From Siphonodentalium dalli (Eukaryota; Mollusca; Scaphopoda; Gadilida; Siphonodentaliidae), in the NCBI GenBank assembly GCA_032622095.1, contig CP136068.1, positions 160,477,465-160,541,464 of the forward strand: a DNA stretch of 64,000 nt, given 5' to 3'. The position numbers were made by a program, and so were the translations under genes. Below the pieces are notes generated by a model that searched no databases, had not been told where the DNA came from, and was given only the letters and a program-made list of their open reading frames with translations. Each line of letters opens with the position of its first letter. Position 1 is the stretch's first letter. Below, piece by piece: positions 1 through 10,955 of this stretch.

Positions 1-1240
1 CAACATCGACATGTGACTGTTGGTACACTCATGACCCAAATAAACATTTCCAAAGGTACCGTAGTTCGGTACGCTCAATAATTAAAGTTAAAACATAAAC
101 TGTATACAATTAAAATTACTTGTGAGTGCCGAGTAGCACATGTTGAAAGCGAATAACTGACGCCCCTGGCCTTAGCGTGAGAATGGAATCTTCCTGTGAG
201 TGAATCAGACTGATGTACCGGTATCATTTAGTGATGTATTCATGGGGGTGTGGAATTAATTATGCACCACGTGCGACAGTAAGTTGTCACATTGTTATGA
301 TCTTCCCAAGGCGGACGCCGGGCGGTAAGATCAAACGATTATTTGCATGCATTTTATGTCATCGAGTAGGAATCACTAACAAGCCACGTGTTGACAGATG
401 ACACAGTAAACTAAAAATCACAGTGTTTATAAATAGACGAGTCACACTTGACCAGTTTGCATTAAAGTCGCCGCAGTCGTGACTCGCTATTCCTCAATAG
501 AAACATCACGTGTTAACAACAGTTAAGTGTGTGTGTGTGTGTTTAAAGTGCTTTTGATTCAAATTGATTGACATTCTGGTATACGATGACTGAAGATGGA
601 GGAGGTGACTAACTTGTTTGATAGAACCATCCGAACCAATCAGAGTGCTCTATGGGCGGGATTTGTATCTGCTGTCATGGGCAGAGAAAATGTCAACAAT
701 TTATGCGGGACATTGTTGGTGTTATTAAACGCAAGTTCAACTTCTGAAAAAGGTTGAGTTTGGCAAATTGAAATTGAAATTGCCGCCATTGGATTACTAG
801 TATGGACTGATTCCGTAAGGCACGGTAACGGAATCAAACAAATATTGAGGAAATCTTATGAATGCAACGAAATATTAAATCGTTTTGCCAGGGTTTTTGG
901 GGAACGTAAACTAAACTTTTTTGCAACCAGGTTATCGCAATATCGGTTCTTTGCCGACAATATTTTGTAATTTAAAAGACAAATTGATATGGAGTTTGGT
1001 TCACGTACAAGACTTATCGGTATCTGTATCGGATCGGCCGATAATTCTACTGAAAATATCGGCTATCGGCTTTTACCGATAACCCCCGTATCGTTACATC
1101 ACTAATATAGATAAACTGACCCTGCTATTATTCACATGCAGATATTTAGCATATGGTCATAATAGATATAAAATAAAATGGTAGAACAATCGTATTCCTA
1201 TATTAATTCCCTACATTTTGAAATATTGATCAACCATGTT
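1..1240. other. 3' flank of BBX, no gene recognised
   Basis: Only short unsupported reading frames occur here. There is a short GT microsatellite at about 527-541. The stretch does not obviously match other repeats in the window, so it may be unique sequence. I see no splice-supported exon, RNA gene or transposon end. Confidence 0.5.
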
Positions 1241-1249
1241 GGGCCAGCA

Positions 1250-1411
1250 ACAGCAGAGATATCTTCTCTGAAACCTTGTGGAGACCGACGAAAAAATTTG
1301 GTCGAACAAGACTCTCTCTGGTCTTATGGCCGTAACACCGGACCGAGTCTTATTCGACCACTTTCTTTCGCCAGTCTCGGATGGTTTCATTGGAGATATT
1401 TCTCTGGGACA
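1250..1411. repeat. Foldback MITE, family A copy 1
   Basis: The left arm contains GAGATATCTTCTCTGAAACC and the right arm contains its near-complement GGTTTCATTGGAGATATTTC. Between them lie complementary segments around GGTCGAACAAGACT and AGTCTTATTCGACC. The whole unit can fold into one hairpin. A closely related copy lies at 1898-2050. No reading frame of note. The superfamily is not determined because the flanking duplication is unclear. Confidence 0.7.
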
Positions 1412-1564
1412 ATTGAATTGTGCCAATAATTAATCAAATTCATTATTATTTTCTGCAAAAAAAGGAAATGGAGTGATTGACGCTTAACATAAACTTAATT
1501 AACCATGGCCTTATACAGTTTGAAGACTGAACAACAAACTGTTTTTTATTTACTTCATATTGCA

Positions 1565-2024
1565 AAGGAATTGTCATATTTAAAGCTCAGTCACAGGTCC
1601 CTGACCCAAGCGGGTTAGTGTCACCAAATTCACCCTCCGGGGATCTAATTCTGCTCAGGCTTCAACTGCTATCCGAGACCTACGATAACATTTTGAAGTT
1701 CCCCAGTTGCAGTTGGTAATGTTCACCCATTAGTCACCTCGATTATGCATTTTATCTTCTGAAAATTGGGGGAAAAAGAAACTGAACAGAAGTATCTAAA
1801 ACCAATGTTATTTTGAGACTAATAGATACTTCCCAGAAGATGAGACCAAAGGAGAATGAGGTCCCCAAAGGGTGAATTTGATGACGCTAGCCCACCGTGT
1901 GAAGATTGAAACTTTTTGGAGACCGGCAAAAAAAATTGGTCGAACAAGACTCGGTCCGGTCTCATGGCCGTAACATCGGACCGAGTCTTATTCGACCACT
2001 TTCTTTCGCCAGTCTCAGATGGTT
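1565..2024 (+). repeat. Segment duplicated after the assembly gap
   Basis: This 460-bp stretch matches 63541-64000 colinearly with a constant offset of 61976, no net indel and about five substitutions. It is a composite of a hAT-MITE fragment and a family A foldback. Other copies of either repeat differ much more, so this looks like one shared segment rather than two independent insertions. Confidence 0.9.
1600..1897. mobile_element. hAT-like MITE family D, truncated copy
   Basis: It contains the family D modules: CACCAAATTCACCCTC, the ACTTCCCAGAAGATGAG block and AATGAGGTCCCC. Compared with the complete copy at 13372-13827, the outer ends are missing. The right side is cut where the family A foldback begins. 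Confidence 0.75.
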
Positions 2025-2050
2025 TCATGGGAGATATCTCTGCTGGTGCT
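1898..2050. repeat. Foldback MITE, family A copy 2
   Basis: Same arrangement as 1250-1411: GGTCGAACAAGACTCGGTCC pairs with GGACCGAGTCTTATTCGACC around a short loop, with GAAAC/GTTTC-containing outer arms. It is inserted in, or abuts, a family D fragment. No coding potential is seen. Confidence 0.7.
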
Positions 2051-2169
2051 AGCCGTACTTGGTTAATCCATATATCATAATAAAGGGAAATATTTCAGGA
2101 ATACGAATGTTGTATCGATATATTCCATTTTATTATGTTACTGCCATTATGGTCTGTCACGTGATCAGA

Positions 2170-2250
2170 CAGTCTTGTTCGACCATTATTTTTTGGTCCG
2201 GTCTCCAGTGGTGTCCGATGCTTTCATTGAAGATATCCACTGTTGCAAGC
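2170..2250. repeat. Decayed family A foldback
   Basis: Pieces such as GTCTTGTTCGACCA, TTTGGTCCGGTCTCC and GCTTTCATTGAAGATATC resemble one arm of the family A elements just upstream. The other arm is not clear, so this is probably an old partial copy. Confidence 0.4.
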
Positions 2251-2492
2251 TGTACGTTGTTGATTCAAAATGAAGGGAATTATTCTTTTATTTTTATTTT
2301 TTGTTTGTATATTGCTGCATTCCTGGCCACGGTTTTTGTGGAAATTCGACATTTCAGGAGTTAGGAAGCCTGTCTTATTTATAGCAAACACAAGTACGCT
2401 TGGTTGTTTATATACTAGTATGTGCTTTTTAATAGTGGTATGATAAAATTTGTGTAAGGGACATGTGCTCAAAGTGATATTGTTGTGCCCAA

Positions 2493-2610
2493 ATGTATGT
2501 GAAGAACATGTATTCACAATTTAAGCTCATGTAATGTAGACCCACACATGTATTTGAAGAACATGCATTCACAATTTAAGCTCATGTAATGTAGACCCAC
2601 ACATGTATTT
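2493..2610 (+). repeat. 55-bp tandem duplication, two copies
   Basis: Two near-identical 55-bp units start at 2493 and 2548, each containing GAAGAACATG and AAGCTCATGTAATGTAGACC. A third unit starts at 2603 but breaks off. The surrounding 2250-3090 is AT-rich with no gene recognised. Confidence 0.8.
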
Positions 2611-3091
2611 GTTGAACTTCTTTGTCTTCTACTCGAATAATACTGTACAACAAATTAGATATTATTGGTGATTTTGTCAGTATTTTAGACTGTATTTTTC
2701 TAGAATTTCGAACTTAGTTGAGGAATATTGAAATCCAATTGCATTTTATAGAATATTGAAATTTGTTCTATAATATTGAATCGACATTGTGTTCCAGTAC
2801 ATGTACAGTATTATATAATTTATGATTTAAATAGACTTCCAACCCATATAGATTACTAATTGAACCACTGTTGTGATATTTCAGCATGCTGGACATGCCA
2901 CTAATTATTGTTCTCATCGTCCGATTTGTTGATACCGAACTATTTCAGGGATGTTTACTATTTTTATATGTCAAACCTATCTGTGATAAAATTGCTTTTT
3001 GTTACATATCGTATCTATATCTCAATCACTAGAAATTTCTCAATAAATAATCAGTAAAATATCATCTGTTGTTTGCAATTTGACCCCACAC

Positions 3092-3309
3092 TACAGTAAT
3101 GCTCTAAGTAATCGACTCCTTAACCACAGCAGAATTATGGGTAACTTTTCAGGATTTAGTCGGAAAAATATGGCTTGTTGCCATCATCGGAAAGCTTTCG
3201 GGGAGAGCTTTCCGATGAATGGCAACAAGCCATATTTCCGACTAAATCCTGAAAAGTTACCCATAATTCTGCTGTGGTTAAGGAGTCTATTAATTAGAGC
3301 ATTACTGTA
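3092..3309. mobile_element. Tc1/mariner-type foldback MITE, family B copy 1
   Basis: The left end reads TACAGTAATGCTCTAAG and the right end GAGCATTACTGTA. Virtually the whole element is a palindrome around GAAAGCTTTCGGGGAGAGCTTTC. Placing the TA outside leaves CAGTAATGC termini with a TA target duplication, the usual pattern of Tc1/mariner MITEs. Seven copies occur in this window. Reading frames on both strands are a by-product of the palindrome. Confidence 0.88.
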
Positions 3310-4126
3310 GCTTAAAGATAGACCATTTTATGAGTCTATAGATAGGGAGAATGATGCATTCTGGGTAGAATAGCTACCTAGATTGTTTTCCATGGGAAAT
3401 GTCCCTGCCGGAATACTGGTTACATTAGAAAAGCGAACATGTTTATGTTTATATGGCAGTAAAATGTCAGTTTGACAAGTACAACAATTTATTCCAAATA
3501 TTTAAAATTTTCGAAAATGGAACAAATATTTTGAAAGTAGAACTATTTAGTTCTTGAAGTGTCTATTGTTTATATGTTACGAAATGTGCAAGTACTGCCA
3601 GTTTCATTTTAGAGAAGTGGTCTTCCATTTGACCGAATGTGTTCACACATATAATCGTTAAAAGTACATTTTATGCAACTCTGAATTTGTTCTTCTAAAG
3701 CAGACTTTATTCCCAGATCCAGTGGCAGGATTTTTTGTCAGTTTTTATTTATTTTACCCTAAAAATCAATACATGATGCCATATACATCGGAAAGAATGA
3801 CATCAAATGCTAATGATGTATTATAATCTCTTTCATATTAAATTGCACATAGAATATGCCACGTAATGGCGAGTATTCAACCTCAGTTTGTTTACATTTA
3901 ATTAACGAGGTCAAATGAGTTTTATTTATGTAAGCATGTGATAAAATATATCTTTCAAATTACATTACTACTTTCAGTTGGCAACTCCTGTGGAGTTCAG
4001 AACAATTATAATACACGTATTTTCTATTGAATAAACCGGTTTACTGTCACAATTGTGACATATTATAGTTATATGGGGATTTTAGATGAGCAGTTCAACA
4101 ACGCTAAACTCTGAGATGGAAAGACA
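3310..4126. other. Intergenic, nothing recognised
   Basis: AT-rich sequence without a supported exon, RNA gene or repeat end. It separates two family B MITEs. Confidence 0.4.
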
Positions 4127-4324
4127 TATAGTAATGCTCTAAATAATTGACCCCTTAACCACAGCAGAATTATGGGTAACTTTTAAGGATTTAGTCGGAA
4201 ATATAGCTTGTTGCCATTCATCGGAAATGATGAATGGCAACAAGCCATATTTCCGACTAAATCCTGAAAAGTTACCCATAATTTTACTGTGGTTAAGGAG
4301 TCGATTATTTAGAGCATTACTGTA
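4127..4324. mobile_element. Tc1/mariner-type foldback MITE, family B copy 2
   Basis: Ends are TATAGTAATGCTCT and AGAGCATTACTGTA. The central loop is shortened to GGAAATGATGAATGGCAAC, so it lacks the GAAAGCTCTC centre of longer copies. The arms still pair along nearly their full length. Confidence 0.85.
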
Positions 4325-4559
4325 TACATGGGGGCTTTGACGTAAAACAGCATTATCCAACCGATTCCACTAGATGGTTTACGTAGAAGGAAACTTGGAC
4401 TAACCGAAAGTAAGAAAATATGGGACTTATGATCTAAAAACAACAAATTTTATTGAGATTCATCAACCGGTGGTGGAGATATCTGCTCAGATGGACCCAA
4501 AAAAACAACATTTCCAGATAAACAAAGATGAATAAGACTAGAACAGAAAATCCGGAAAC

Positions 4560-4735
4560 AATGATTAAATACTCCGTTGAATGCCCTCAGTGTTGTGAAC
4601 ATCCATACCAAATTTCATACAGATCCGACAACTGATGTTTGAGATATCTGATCAGATGGATGGATGGAACGAGATGGAAAACGGATGTCCGTCCCGACAG
4701 ACGGACGGACAGACGGACGAGGTCAATCCAGTATA
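4560..4735. repeat. Dispersed repeat with GACGGA tail
   Basis: The text CATACCAAATTTCATACAGA followed by a run of GACGGACGGACAGACGG is a module that recurs in related form at 20840-20960, 35400-35460, 40880-41000 and 49080-49170. It resembles the 3' tail of a non-LTR element, but no reverse transcriptase is present, so the class is uncertain. Confidence 0.5.
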
Positions 4736-4879
4736 CCCCCCATTCTCTTCGAGAAACAAATTACACATTAATTACTGGTCGGAAAATCTAACTATCAAAA
4801 CAATGTTAGCCCATTAATATATATTTATTTTGTTTTTTTAAATGGTAGAATTTATTCAACTTATAACCAAGTTATTTCT

Positions 4880-5135
4880 CCCCATAAAATAGTTTAACCC
4901 CTCTTTCTGAATACAGCTTGACAAGTAGTTGTCCCATACAAAATGTTTAGATAATAAGTTATTATTTGAACATTTCCCTCCAATAAATAGAACTCCTTTT
5001 GCACTTCTATATTTATCGTCCGCTTAAGTTTTCCTGAACACCCTCCAAATGAATAATAGACCATTCCAATGTATAATTTTATAATTAAATGGGAGAATCC
5101 ATTTATCAAATAATATCCCAATTATAGCTACAATA
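4880..5135. repeat. Dispersed repeat, family G copy
   Basis: It contains GTTCAGATAATAAGTT-like text and the phrase AATAATAGACCATTCCAA, both of which recur at 15207-15400 and 19300-19500. The 68-bp tandem array at 19490-20030 is built from the same family. No coding content. Confidence 0.6.
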
Positions 5136-6030
5136 CCGTATGATCTATATGTAGCTACATTTGACTATCGTAAAACAATATTCTACCAATCTGCAATGCA
5201 TGAAAGCCTTACCGCGAGCTGTTGCAACTAAGGAAGAAGGGTATTATGTTGTAACAACTTATGAAACCACTGTCGATGACATCCCCGAAGCATAGCTAAG
5301 GACATGCATCTGTTTAGGTTATGCTATGTGATATGGGACTTAGATCCATCCATAAGGATGTATTGTTTTTCTATTTATGTACAGTTGTCAGGAAAAAGTA
5401 GTTGGAATATTTTGTTAATTAGACATGAAAATGGAAAACAATATTTATTTACTAAGAGTATAATCAAATCATGTTCTTGTATATTTAAATGATTTTTTGT
5501 TGGATTGAGTTATCTCTCTTCAATCAGATCCATCCATCACTAATAGACATATGTAGCTGTTTAGTGTTGAATGGGTAAAATAATGAAAGAAGGAGAAAAC
5601 AAAAGACTATTAATAAATTACTGGATTCTCATTCAACTTTCTAGTAAAATTGGGGTGGGTGGGAATTTTTTTTTTTTATATTTAATATATATTTTATAAC
5701 ATTATTGGCCAGTCAGTTCTAGAAATGTAAGCAATGTCCTACCTTATATGATACAAGTTGATTTAAATTGCCCAATTTGATCAAAGTAGACAGATTAATG
5801 GGGTCATTGCAATGTACTTGATGGATAAAGCATGAGAAAAATAGTTTACCTGAAAATTATACAAATAAAAATATTTGAGGGGACGAGAATCTAGCAATAC
5901 TTGTATGTTGGCCTAAGGGAAGTAACTCTATCATTTTTATTTTTGAATCGCCAGGATATCTCAGTTCTGTCGTTAGTTAACTTGATTATAAACCAATCAA
6001 TATAACAAATTTGTTTTTGTTTTTGCAATA
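5136..6030. other. Intergenic, mostly unassigned
   Basis: No gene is seen. The segment around 5480-5550 (TTGAGTTATCTCTCTTCAAT) has an inverted relative near 10150-10190, so part of this stretch is an old dispersed repeat. A poly-T tract lies near 5666-5677. Confidence 0.4.
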
Positions 6031-6031
6031 T

Positions 6032-6052
6032 GGGGGGGGGGGGGGGGGGGGG
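6032..6052 (+). repeat. 21-base guanine homopolymer
   Basis: An uninterrupted run of G directly follows TTTGCAATAT. Runs of this length can form G-quadruplexes and are hard to assemble, so the exact length is uncertain. Confidence 0.9.
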
Positions 6053-6109
6053 AGATGTAGGATGGGATTGTAAACAGGCTATTAAAGTGATGTGAAACAC
6101 TCTGGCAGG

Positions 6110-6405
6110 GTGATCAAATAGAAATGGAGAATTAATTCAAATTGACAAACACACACAATGTCATTCTGATATATTAATTAGATGCAATGGCGAAATCATT
6201 TGTGTTTATCGCTAATAGTTGCGTCCCGAATCAAGATGTAAATAGTTACAATTGGGCATAATTCAGTCGATGATTTCTATGGAGTGGTATGGTCGATTTC
6301 TTTGAAATTTTCGGCAATGTTAGTAGAATGCTACATTCTCCAGGTTGGCATAACTCCTGAGTAACTTAATAACAATTTCACACACCCGAACAAGTCCATA
6401 ATATG
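6110..6405 (-). repeat. Dispersed repeat, family S copy (reverse)
   Basis: The phrase TATGGTCGATTTCTTTGAAA and the following GTAGAATGCTACATTC are the reverse complement of text at 29690-29770 and 59930-60000. It is a moderately diverged interspersed repeat of unknown class. A family P piggyBac-like element starts immediately beside it at 6413. Confidence 0.65.
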
Positions 6406-6412
6406 TCTTTAA

Positions 6413-6603
6413 TCCTTTCATGATGGGGGGCTGCGCTGGTGCAGCATTAAAGATCCATATAGGGAGCCTCGCACATATAAGAGAGTGCACTGGCTTACAA
6501 GTTCAAGGTAAATATTATTAGGCCAATGTATTCTCTTATATATGCAAGGCTCCCTATGGCACAGGGTTTACAAATATGTCAGGAAGTTCCAGTCATGGGA
6601 GGG
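6413..6603. mobile_element. piggyBac-like MITE, family P copy 1
   Basis: TTAA at 6409-6412 and at 6604-6607 flank an element that starts TCCTTTCATGATGG and ends TCATGGGAGGG. TTAA duplications with CCCTTT-type termini match piggyBac-class MITEs. Inside are the hairpin words CTTATATATGC and GGCCAATGTATTC, which are part of a palindromic cassette shared with families C and Q. Confidence 0.75.
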
Positions 6604-6965
6604 TTAAATTGCTGGTGCATAAAGCAATAGAGTTATCATCAAGGCAGCACTTTTAAATACTCATTTATTTATATAATAATGTAATAGAATATAGGTGGAG
6701 TGATGAACAGTCTGGGTGAGCCTCGCTACAGTCATTCTAAAACAAATAACATCAGTGCTAACCAACCACAGCTCGCAGCACGTTTGATCGGAGCCAATCA
6801 GAAGATGGCTGCGTGGGATCTCCTAATCAGGACGGAATTCAAACAGCGACCACAATCAGCGACCACATTCCAGTGAATCGCGCCCATAGCTAATAATAGC
6901 GTTATTCTGTGACATGGTTACATTCACATAGTGCTGATAGATTTATAGATATGGCAATTAATTAA

Positions 6966-7357
6966 CCCTTTACCCACCAAACCGGCCAAAAACGCCCAAA
7001 TAAAGCTGCAACAGCCTAAATTATCTTCGGTCTGTCTCAATAAAACCATACAAATATGGATATCATTGGAACCGGCTCATTGACCACATTGTGATGGTTA
7101 CAGTTATGCCCTGTGCCAATGCATTCTCTTATATATGCGAGTCGACCATAGGTCGCCTCGCATATATAAGAGAATGCATTGGCCTAAAAAAAATCTTTTT
7201 TTAACATTTTTTACCATTTTTTCTTACATTCTTTAACAATTTTATAATTTTTAATGTGTTAAGCCAATGCATTCTCTTATATATGCGAGGCGACCTATGG
7301 TCGACTCGCATATATAAGAGAATGCATTGGCACAGGGCCGTTCTGTTGGGTAAAGGG
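6966..7357. mobile_element. piggyBac-like MITE, family Q copy 1
   Basis: TTAA at 6962-6965 is followed by CCCTTTACCCACCAAACC. The right end reads GTTGGGTAAAGGG followed by TTAA (7358-7361). Two copies of the roughly 70-bp palindromic cassette (CCAATGCATTCTC ... GAGAATGCATTGG) sit inside in opposite arms. There is no transposase frame. A related copy is at about 58776-59157 and a fragment at 29101-29172. Confidence 0.8.
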
Positions 7358-7365
7358 TTAAAGGG

Positions 7366-7877
7366 CAGGGTCCGCGCTGGACCATAATTTACTTTTGCCA
7401 AATAATTTCCCAAATGAAAATATTTGTTGCCAAATTCTTTTAGAATTTGCCAAATGCTATGCCTAATAGTAAATTTTTTTTTCAACATTGAGTCTTATTT
7501 TGTGGTTTATCATACAACAATAAACCAATCACCGAACAATAAAATTGTAGAAGGGTGGATTCATCAGAAGGGTGCATTACAAGAGGATTAGCTATGTAAA
7601 CACCACCACACCAAAGACGGGTAACCACTCACCCATCAATACTAATGCTATCATATTTACTGCATCTTAATAAAGGTGTTAACGTTTCTGAAAACGCCAC
7701 TATTATAACATTGTAAGAGTTTCCTGAAATGAATGGTATTGACTGTCCAATATCTTTCAACTTTCTTGAGGAATTAAAAAGTGACTTGCCAAAACTTTTG
7801 CCAAATGAAAATATTTTTTGACAAATGTGAATTATTTTTGCCATTGGCAAATTTGGCAAGTAGCAGCGCGAATCCTG
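7366..7877 (-). mobile_element. hAT-like element, family E copy 1
   Basis: The termini are CAGGGTCCGCGCTGG and GCAGCGCGAATCCTG. They are flanked by a perfect 8-bp duplication TTAAAGGG (7358-7365 and 7878-7885), the hallmark of hAT transposition. The interior repeats the word TTTGCCAAATGAAAAT. It is the inverted relative of 14405-15000. The insertion lies directly against the family Q element: the TTAA of Q is part of the 8-bp target. Confidence 0.88.
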
Positions 7878-8035
7878 TTAAAGGGGTACAATACACTAAA
7901 TATGACCATTTATGGGACCATCTACTTTTATACTCAACAGAATATATGCAACAAATGAATGAATTTGAGCCATGGATTAGTGCAAAATACACTCATGTGC
8001 TCTATGAACGATGCAAATAAAATGGTAATTATAAT
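7878..8035 (+). repeat. Family F repeat, partial
   Basis: Sequence around AATGAATGAATTTGAGCCAT and GTGCTCTATGAACGAT matches 16060-16200 and, inverted, 16545-16660. It is one arm of an inverted-repeat element of unassigned class. Decayed family E text (TTTGCCAAAAGATAATT) follows at 8050-8130. Confidence 0.7.
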
Positions 8036-8153
8036 GAAAATGAGTTTATAAAAGTTTAGCCAAATGAAGATATTTTTTGCCAAAAGATAATTATTTTTTG
8101 CATTTGGCAAACATCAGTGCGGACCTTGGCAGCGATACCAGAATCTTTCAGAC

Positions 8154-8329
8154 TACAGTAATGCCTTAAGTAATCGACCCCTTAACCACAGCAGAATTAT
8201 GGGTACCTTTTCAGGATTTAGTGAGAGCTTTCCGATGAATGGCAACAAGCCATATTTCCGACTAAATCCTGAAAAGTTACCCATAATTCTGCTGTGGTTA
8301 AGGGGTCGATTACTTAGGGCATTACTGTA
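8154..8329. mobile_element. Tc1/mariner-type foldback MITE, family B copy 3
   Basis: TACAGTAATGCCTTAAG at the left and TAGGGCATTACTGTA at the right. The left arm has an internal deletion (TTTAGTGAGAGCTTTC), so the central hairpin is lopsided compared with 15744-15950. Confidence 0.87.
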
Positions 8330-8479
8330 TGGAATGTGTTTTCTGGGATCACTCAGACTAAGTAATAATGTGATGAACAAAACAATATAAAGACAAACAT
8401 AAAAAAGAGGACCATGATTAACAAACAAACAATGAATGGGTTTATTCTTATATCAAATTGATCTGTCATTTAATCAAGC

Positions 8480-9210
8480 CTGGCTAGCATTGCCAAATTC
8501 TGCTTAGGCCTCATCTTCCGGGAAGTGTTTATATGTGACCCGCCATATCAAATCCAGTTGTAAGTCGGGATTTTTTTACCCTGTGCCAATGCATTCTCTT
8601 ATATATGCGAGTCGACCATAGGTCGCCTCGCATATATAAGAGAATGCATTGGCCAAACAATTTTTTATCATTTTTTTAAAATAAAGGTTTCTTACAATTT
8701 TTTGAACATAAAATAAAAAACATCCATTACCCTGCAGGGAGCCCCACACATATATAGAAGCATATAGAAGAGTGTCGTCTGCTCATGTATGTCTGGGGCT
8801 CTGTATGGGTGAAATTATAAAATTGTTAAAGAATACAAGAAAAAATTATTAAAATTGTAAAAAATTGTTAGGCCAATGCATTCTCTTATATATGCGAGGC
8901 GACCTATGGTCGACTCGCATATATAAGAGAATGCATTGGCACAGGGTAAAAAAATCCCGACTTACGACTGGATTTGATATGGCGGGTCACATATAGTATC
9001 AAATTAACACTGTTTTTAGTTACTTTTTCCCTTCTGTTCAGTCTCTATATCCCCTAATTTGCAGACAATAAAATGCATAATTGAGGTGACTAATGGGTGA
9101 ATATAACCGACTTCATCTGGGGAACTTCAATCTGATCCTTCGTCTCCCATAGCAGTTGAGGCCTCAGCAAAAATGTCAGACACACTAAATCTAGGCTTGA
9201 ATTTGATCAA
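8480..9210. mobile_element. hAT-like MITE family D, interrupted by family C
   Basis: The left part (8500-8533, CTGCTTAGGCCTCATCTTCC) and right part (8992-9198, ending CACTAAATCTAGGCTTG) rejoin into a family D consensus once the insertion at 8534-8991 is removed. The nested order shows that family C transposed after this D copy had settled. Confidence 0.78.
8534..8991. mobile_element. Nested palindromic MITE, family C copy 1
   Basis: The element has long inverted arms starting TGTGACCCGCCATATCAAAT and ending in the complement. Comparison with uninterrupted family D copies suggests the target was duplicated as TA or TATA. Each arm holds a full hairpin cassette of about 70 bp. Two further copies lie at 13944-14395 and 55555-56016. 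Confidence 0.85.
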
Positions 9211-9484
9211 CCAAAAGTTTACTGTGATATCAACATGGAGGACATGATAAGCAAATAAAATTAATGATAAACAAGTTTATCCTTATAAACCAAATCGGTT
9301 TTCCGTCAAGAACCTATTTGGTTCTTCTCAGAGAATCGAATTTTTTTTTTTTCAAGGACAAATGTAAATTAATGCATATCTACGAATTTCTCTCCTCTGC
9401 AGCTAGCAAACAATTCGGAAACCAAACGAATCAATCATTTTATGGTACCGATGTGCAATGTCACAAACTTAGAGGTGTAGGAAA

Positions 9485-9737
9485 CAAGCCTTAAAATAGG
9501 GTGTCTGTCATTTGCAGAATGAGGTCCCCAGAGGGTTAATTTAGTTATGCTACCCCGCATATCGGGCTAGCATCACCAAATTCACCCTCTGGGGACCTCA
9601 TTCTGCTTATACCTCAGCAGAATGAGGTTCCTAGAGGGTGAATTTGGTGATGCTAGCCTGCTATGTGGGGTAGCATCACTAAATTCACCCTCTGGGACCT
9701 CATTCTGCAAATGACAGACACCCTATTTCAAGGCTTG
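9485..9737. mobile_element. hAT-like MITE family D, short form
   Basis: An 8-bp perfect duplication GTAGGAAA (9477-9484 and 9738-9745) flanks termini CAAGCCTTAAAATAGGG and the complement CCCTATTTCAAGGCTTG. At 253 bp it lacks the central half of the roughly 456-bp full form. Two hairpins with CCCCAGAGGG/CCCTCTGGGG stems remain. Confidence 0.92.
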
Positions 9738-10231
9738 GTAGGAAACTGATCACACTGAATATTTCCTAAGTCTCGAAATGCTCCAATAATGGTGTGAAAT
9801 ATCAACTTAATTATACCCTGGAAGATTTAACACCCCTAAATTACTATTTCTTCGGCATCGGAGGTGAACAATATTTGATTTGAGTCAAGGATCGCACCCT
9901 TCAAAGCTCAGAGCAATTAGATTTTGATTTTTGAAATCTATTTATTTTCTACACCTTGAATTGTTGTCAGCCTAGCAAAAATTCCACCAGAATTATACCC
10001 TACATGGACATGCATGGACACTAACAAGAGTTGGGAGTCGTGTTTGGTGGTGATCGGAAAAGATTCTCAGAATAAACAGGTCTGGCAATTCCCAAATATA
10101 GCTATAATAGCCATATGTAGATATTGTAGCTACATATGGCTATTGATGATGGATGAATCTGGTTGGAGAGATAACTCAATCCAACAAACAGACCTGATAA
10201 ATGATGAAAATTATTGCCATAAATAAAATTG
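9738..10231. repeat. Old dispersed repeat fragments, no gene
   Basis: About 9830-9900 (AAATTACTATTTCTTCGGC and GGTGAACAATATTTGATT) is the inverted relative of 31810-31860 and of the leader of the 72-bp satellite at 11440-11480. Around 10080-10200 is an inverted relative of 5480-5550. No exon is supported. Confidence 0.5.
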
Positions 10232-10239
10232 ACAGTATC

Positions 10240-10685
10240 CATGCCTGCAAATAGCGTGTCTGTCATTTGCAGAATGAGGTCCCCAGAGGGTGAATTTAGT
10301 GACGCTACACCGCATAGCGGGCTAGCATCACTAAATTCACCCTCTGGGGACGTCATTCTGCTTAGGCCCTCAACTGCTATGGCAGACCTAGGATCAAATT
10401 GAAGTTCCCCAGTTGAAGTTGGTGATGTTCACCTATTGGGCGCCTCGATTATGGATTTTATTTTCTGCAAATTAGGGGATATAGAAACTTCCCAGATGGG
10501 AAAACGTAACTAAAAACAATGTTAATTTGATACCATAGATACTTCCCAGAAGATGAGGCCTAAGCAGAATGAGGTCCCCAGAGGGTGAATTTAGTGATGC
10601 TAGCCCGCTATGCGGGATAGCGTCACTAAATTCACCCTCTGGGGACCTCATTTTGCAAATGACAGACACGCTATTTGCAGGCTTG
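10240..10685. mobile_element. hAT-like MITE family D, full form
   Basis: The 446-bp element runs from CATGCCTGCAAATAGCG to CGCTATTTGCAGGCTTG. Flanks are ACAGTATC and ACAGTATT, an 8-bp duplication with one mismatch. It has hairpins at both ends and a central GTTGGTGATGTTCACC module. Confidence 0.87.
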
Positions 10686-10955
10686 ACAGTATTTTGTGGT
10701 AGTTGGCATGCGGATAGATAGGTATACTTATTCCTGAGTCAGTAATCATGTTTTAGGCATGAACACAGACCACGGTGGGGAATCACGTGGTTTCGAGGTT
10801 GGCGAGTACCACGCATTCAAAATTTGTAAACGCATAAAAACATAACATACGGAAACTGACACAAAACTTAGCAGTTTGACTGTTACGAGCATATGCTAGT
10901 TTTGTTATTGAAACAAGTCGATACCTCATTTGTTCGGAAATACTTAGTGGTTTTC

